From positions 12,392,501-12,456,500 of the forward strand of contig OZ024895.1 in NCBI GenBank assembly GCA_964017195.1: a DNA stretch of 64,000 nucleotides, given 5' to 3'. The DNA comes from Siderastrea radians (lineage: Eukaryota > Cnidaria > Anthozoa > Scleractinia > Rhizangiidae). Made by a program: the position numbers and the translations under genes. This document shows positions 39,901-43,997 of the stretch, in pieces. Numbering within the stretch: the first letter of the stretch is position 1; every line of letters starts with the position of its first letter. The notes below the pieces were generated by a model. That model had not been told where the DNA came from and ran no database searches. It saw nothing but the letters and a program-made list of their open reading frames with translations.

Positions 39901-42900
39901 TAGATGGTGTCATTATTTACCACTTACAGTTTACAACCACATTCACATCTGATGTTCAAGAACACCAAAGTTCTCGTCATCTACTCGAACTCTGTAAACT
40001 ACTAGGTCTGCTCTTTGCACTGTCTGCTCTGCATCACTCTTGGAAACTGGGTGCCACATCTGTGTTCCCACTTCCATACTTTTGTGCAATGGCCACTAGA
40101 TTCCCAGGATTAGTAACATCTACTGCCTTTCTCTCTATATGTCCTTTACCGCGAGCAAACTTAACTCTGCACAGAATATGCATACAGATAAACGTTGTAC
40201 TCCAAAGATTCTACAAAAAAAAGGTTTCCACGTCGTGATGAAATGCCAAGATTTATGGCATCGAAATTTCTGACTACTTCCTATATTAGTACATCGATCT
40301 CGTTTGAATGGTTAAGGCGGCATGCAACTGGTCTGACACCGTTCTCTTGCGTTAGCTAACTTACCTGACTGTGGTGGAATGAAAATCAGGTACAAAAGAA
40401 GAACTCGGCCCATTGTCGTTTTTGCGAGTTACAGCGGCCCTGAAGTTATTTATTGATTAAAATTATGAACATAAATATGTCTTTAGTTGTCATCGCTAAT
40501 CCATGATTGGGCAGGCGCGGCGCAGGCGCATCCTGAAACTTTGCCAAGGAGGCAGATTTGAACACTGAAGGCGTGACCGTCTAAACGTTTCAGAGCACAC
40601 TACCCAGGAAAGAAATTGCTTTAGATTTACACTCTCTAAAATGCTAAAATGCCATTTCCTGCGTTTTTGAGCCATTCGGACTGCATATATTCCATTTCCC
40701 TTTCAAGGAATATGAAAAATCGGGAGATAAACACGACAATCGCCATATCGTTGCTCAAAGTACCCGTTGAGCTATTTGTAAGGTTTAACTGCGAGATGAA
40801 TTTCGAGTGAGAGGATTTATTCCAGGCAGAGATAAAGTCAGGCCGACCTGAAAGACTATTCCACAGGGAATGGCCCTTATTCGAATCTTTAAAAAGATCG
40901 AATATGTTATAAGGTACAAGGCCATTTTTACTTTGCACATTGAAATGGCTATGTCTTGGGTACGCCTGTCAGTAGAGAGACGGTAGCCTTGCACGGCTTA
41001 GAAAAGCAGCATAAGTGTCTCTCTTTGAGTTAAAGATGGCTCTTGGAGCACGTTCACGTACCCTTTCAAGCTTGCGTCTGTTGGACAGTTTACAAAAGTG
41101 CCAAACTTTGTGGCAGTACGTCAAATGCAGAAGTATTGCAGATCGATATAAGTGGAGTCTGGTCTCACATGAGATCATGTTACGAAGTCTTAGTAGTACC
41201 CCAACTTTCCGGCTAGCCTATTTGCATATGTCACTTGTATGAGCTCGTGTCATTCATTACACAAAATATTATTAATATGAAGCAAGATACGGCCATGATC
41301 ATTTAAATTATAGAGAGCAAAATGGTTTAGCGAGAGACATACTACGAAAGATGAAACAAACCACACTGCAAATTATGAAGGTAGTAGAACTGAAAAGTAT
41401 TGGGTACTCGATTTTATCTTATTCTTTTTACCAGGTTCCATGAGAGATTATATTTATGTTATATTTGGCAGGAAATATAAAAGTATTAATTTTGGGGGAT
41501 AAGACAAAGACGTTGACTGACGTGAAGTCATAGGTTCCACTTCCGTCAGTTTCTCTGAGTGAGCTTTTCGTTGAGTTCCTTGATCTTGACAGACTCAGCA
41601 CAGTATACATATTAAAACGAAAATACCTTTACTATCATCTTAAGGTATGTTGTTGCTGCTGAGTCTGACTAGTTTTGTTGAATCTCCGGGTTTAAATAAC
41701 TGCAAGTTCTTCAATTTTCCCTGTGGGTGACTTTTATCAGTAAAGGCGCATATTCTTTGAAAAGAGACGTTTCTTACGATAACCAGCATCCGTTACTTTA
41801 CAATAACACTCTAGCAGATGTGGAGAGCAGGGTAAATAAGTGTGTTCATAACAGCCCTTTGGCTAAGATCCTTTATAGAACAATAAATTTCAAAGCTTTA
41901 AATTTTTTCGAGAAAATTGCAAGACCATGGAAATTTGACAATACAGTAATTGTCATTCTTTCATATTCTATCACAAAATCTATAGAAAAACTGAAAGCTG
42001 ACAACTACATATACATTAACGATGACAAAAAATATTGATATCTTCGTGGAAAGCCACAGTAGGACCAAATAAATAGTTGACATGATGCAATGGTTACGCC
42101 TTTGCTGGAAGTTGATAATTAAAAAGCAGTGAATCACGGGATGGTTTCATTAAGTTTACCACTTACATTTTACAATAACATTCGCGTCATGTTGGAGGTT
42201 ACCAAAGTTGTCGTCAGATAGTTGAAATCTGTAAACTCCTTGATCTGATCTTTGCACTGTAAGGATTGTCAGCCATGCCTGGGAGACTGAGATGTCTGCT
42301 ATGAATCGCTCTTGGAAACTGGGTGCCACATTAGTATTTCCACTCCCAAACTTTTGTGCAATAGTCACTGTACTCCCAGATTCAGTAACATTAGAAAACT
42401 CTGCGGAAGAAATTCCACCAGCAAGAGTATAGGTCCACACAAGAGTGATGTTTTCTAATTCCTGCACATCTGTTGGCTCTGAAGGCTTTGAAATAAAAAC
42501 TGCTGCAGCTTCTATGTAGAAAGATACCATAGCACGACATCATAAGAAACATTCATCAGTGTAGCGTGCACAGTATATAATTTGAATGGTTTATTGATAA
42601 CCTATATTATTTAATTCTGGAAATAAGCAGAAACTAGTGATTTAGTTTATTTATATACCATACAAGAGTTCGGAAATCGGAAGTTTGATGTTGCTCGATG
42701 GACACTGTCGGAACTGGTTTGAATATACAAGTTTGACTGAAAAACACAATCCAGCTTAACCGAGGGGAGAGGAACGGTTTAGGGAGGAGGGAGAAATGGC
42801 CCCAAAAAATAGGGAGGAAGGAGAAAGAACGCAAAAAAAAGGGAGACGGGAGAACCAGCATGAAAAGGGAGAAGGGAGAATGTCTTAAAAAAACGTGACA

Positions 42901-43964
42901 TGAGTCTTTAAACCCTTAATAGATCCTAACATAAGAAACTGTACGGATCTGTTCCCCACTAAACAATTATATCGAGAGAAGACTGGGTAGACCCTGGGTA
43001 CCCAAGACTATTTTGAGCCCGTAAGCTCAGGTACAGGTGTTTGCGATATTTTGAATGGTCTCTTGATATTTTTCGCCTTCTTGATATTAGAGGTCGCTAG
43101 AGAATTTCTCGCTTCATTGTTTGGCCATTTCAAGATATTCTGATTGACCGTGAGATTTAGAGGGCAAATCGGAAAATCGTGAGACCTTGAGTTAGTCATG
43201 TTAGTGTTCGTTAAAACGTGATATTAAGGATGAAGGTCGGGGGCAAGGCCATTGTGAGTTCGAAATGTTTTGCCTTTCTAGTTTTCTGTCTTTTCTGTGC
43301 ACTTCATGTGTTTAGGTCACCAATAAAACGAGTAGTGTTTTCTGATTCAGTGCTTCCATTAGGTTCCCAGAAATGTGAAACAATACAGCAGACCGTGGAA
43401 TCGCACTTTCGGCATTCATGTCATCGATAACGGCTCCATTTTGAGATCTTTTACAGTAATTTGACTGTCACGCAAACATTGACATGTTCTGGACTTCCCT
43501 CTTGCACTGTGTCATGTTAAACTCCGAAGCCTTTTTGTGCAAAAATATTTCTACTGCAAATTGCTTAATAAGAATAATTTGCGGGAAGGGAAGTCAGAAA
43601 ACTATGAAACTAAACTGACAAATGAATGTAATCGTACTTTGAAAATTTTATGGACTTCGTGTACTGGTTGAAGCTGCGTTATCTTGGCTCGTTTAAGTGC
43701 GGTACAAATCCTAACATTTTAACGCTCATCAAGAACCAATAAACATTTCTAGTTCAGCCACAAACAAAAAAGTTGCGATGTAGGCAAACCTTCTTAAGGA
43801 CGGTGGGTCCTAATACAGAGGTATTTTTGCAAAGGTTATGACTATGGGGGAAAAGCAGATCTTTGTAAGGATTATTGGAATCTGAAAAGAAAAATGTGGG
43901 TAACCTCGCATTTTTCAGCAATAACTAAGCAACCATAATTCGGCATTTTCTTTCCAAATATCTC

Positions 43965-43997
<33 letters not shown>

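Larger units (their letters stand above)
39600..41900. repeat. Tandem unit C (intact first exon, broken Ig exon)
   Basis: Third unit, the shortest. Signal-peptide exon intact, Ig exon degenerate. It contains a LINE 3' fragment on the minus strand. Confidence 0.75.

Noticed and set aside
39930..40413. Unit C as a third working start plus Ig exon
   Set aside because: The Ig exon has a stop, a deletion and a missing first third; only the signal-peptide exon is intact.
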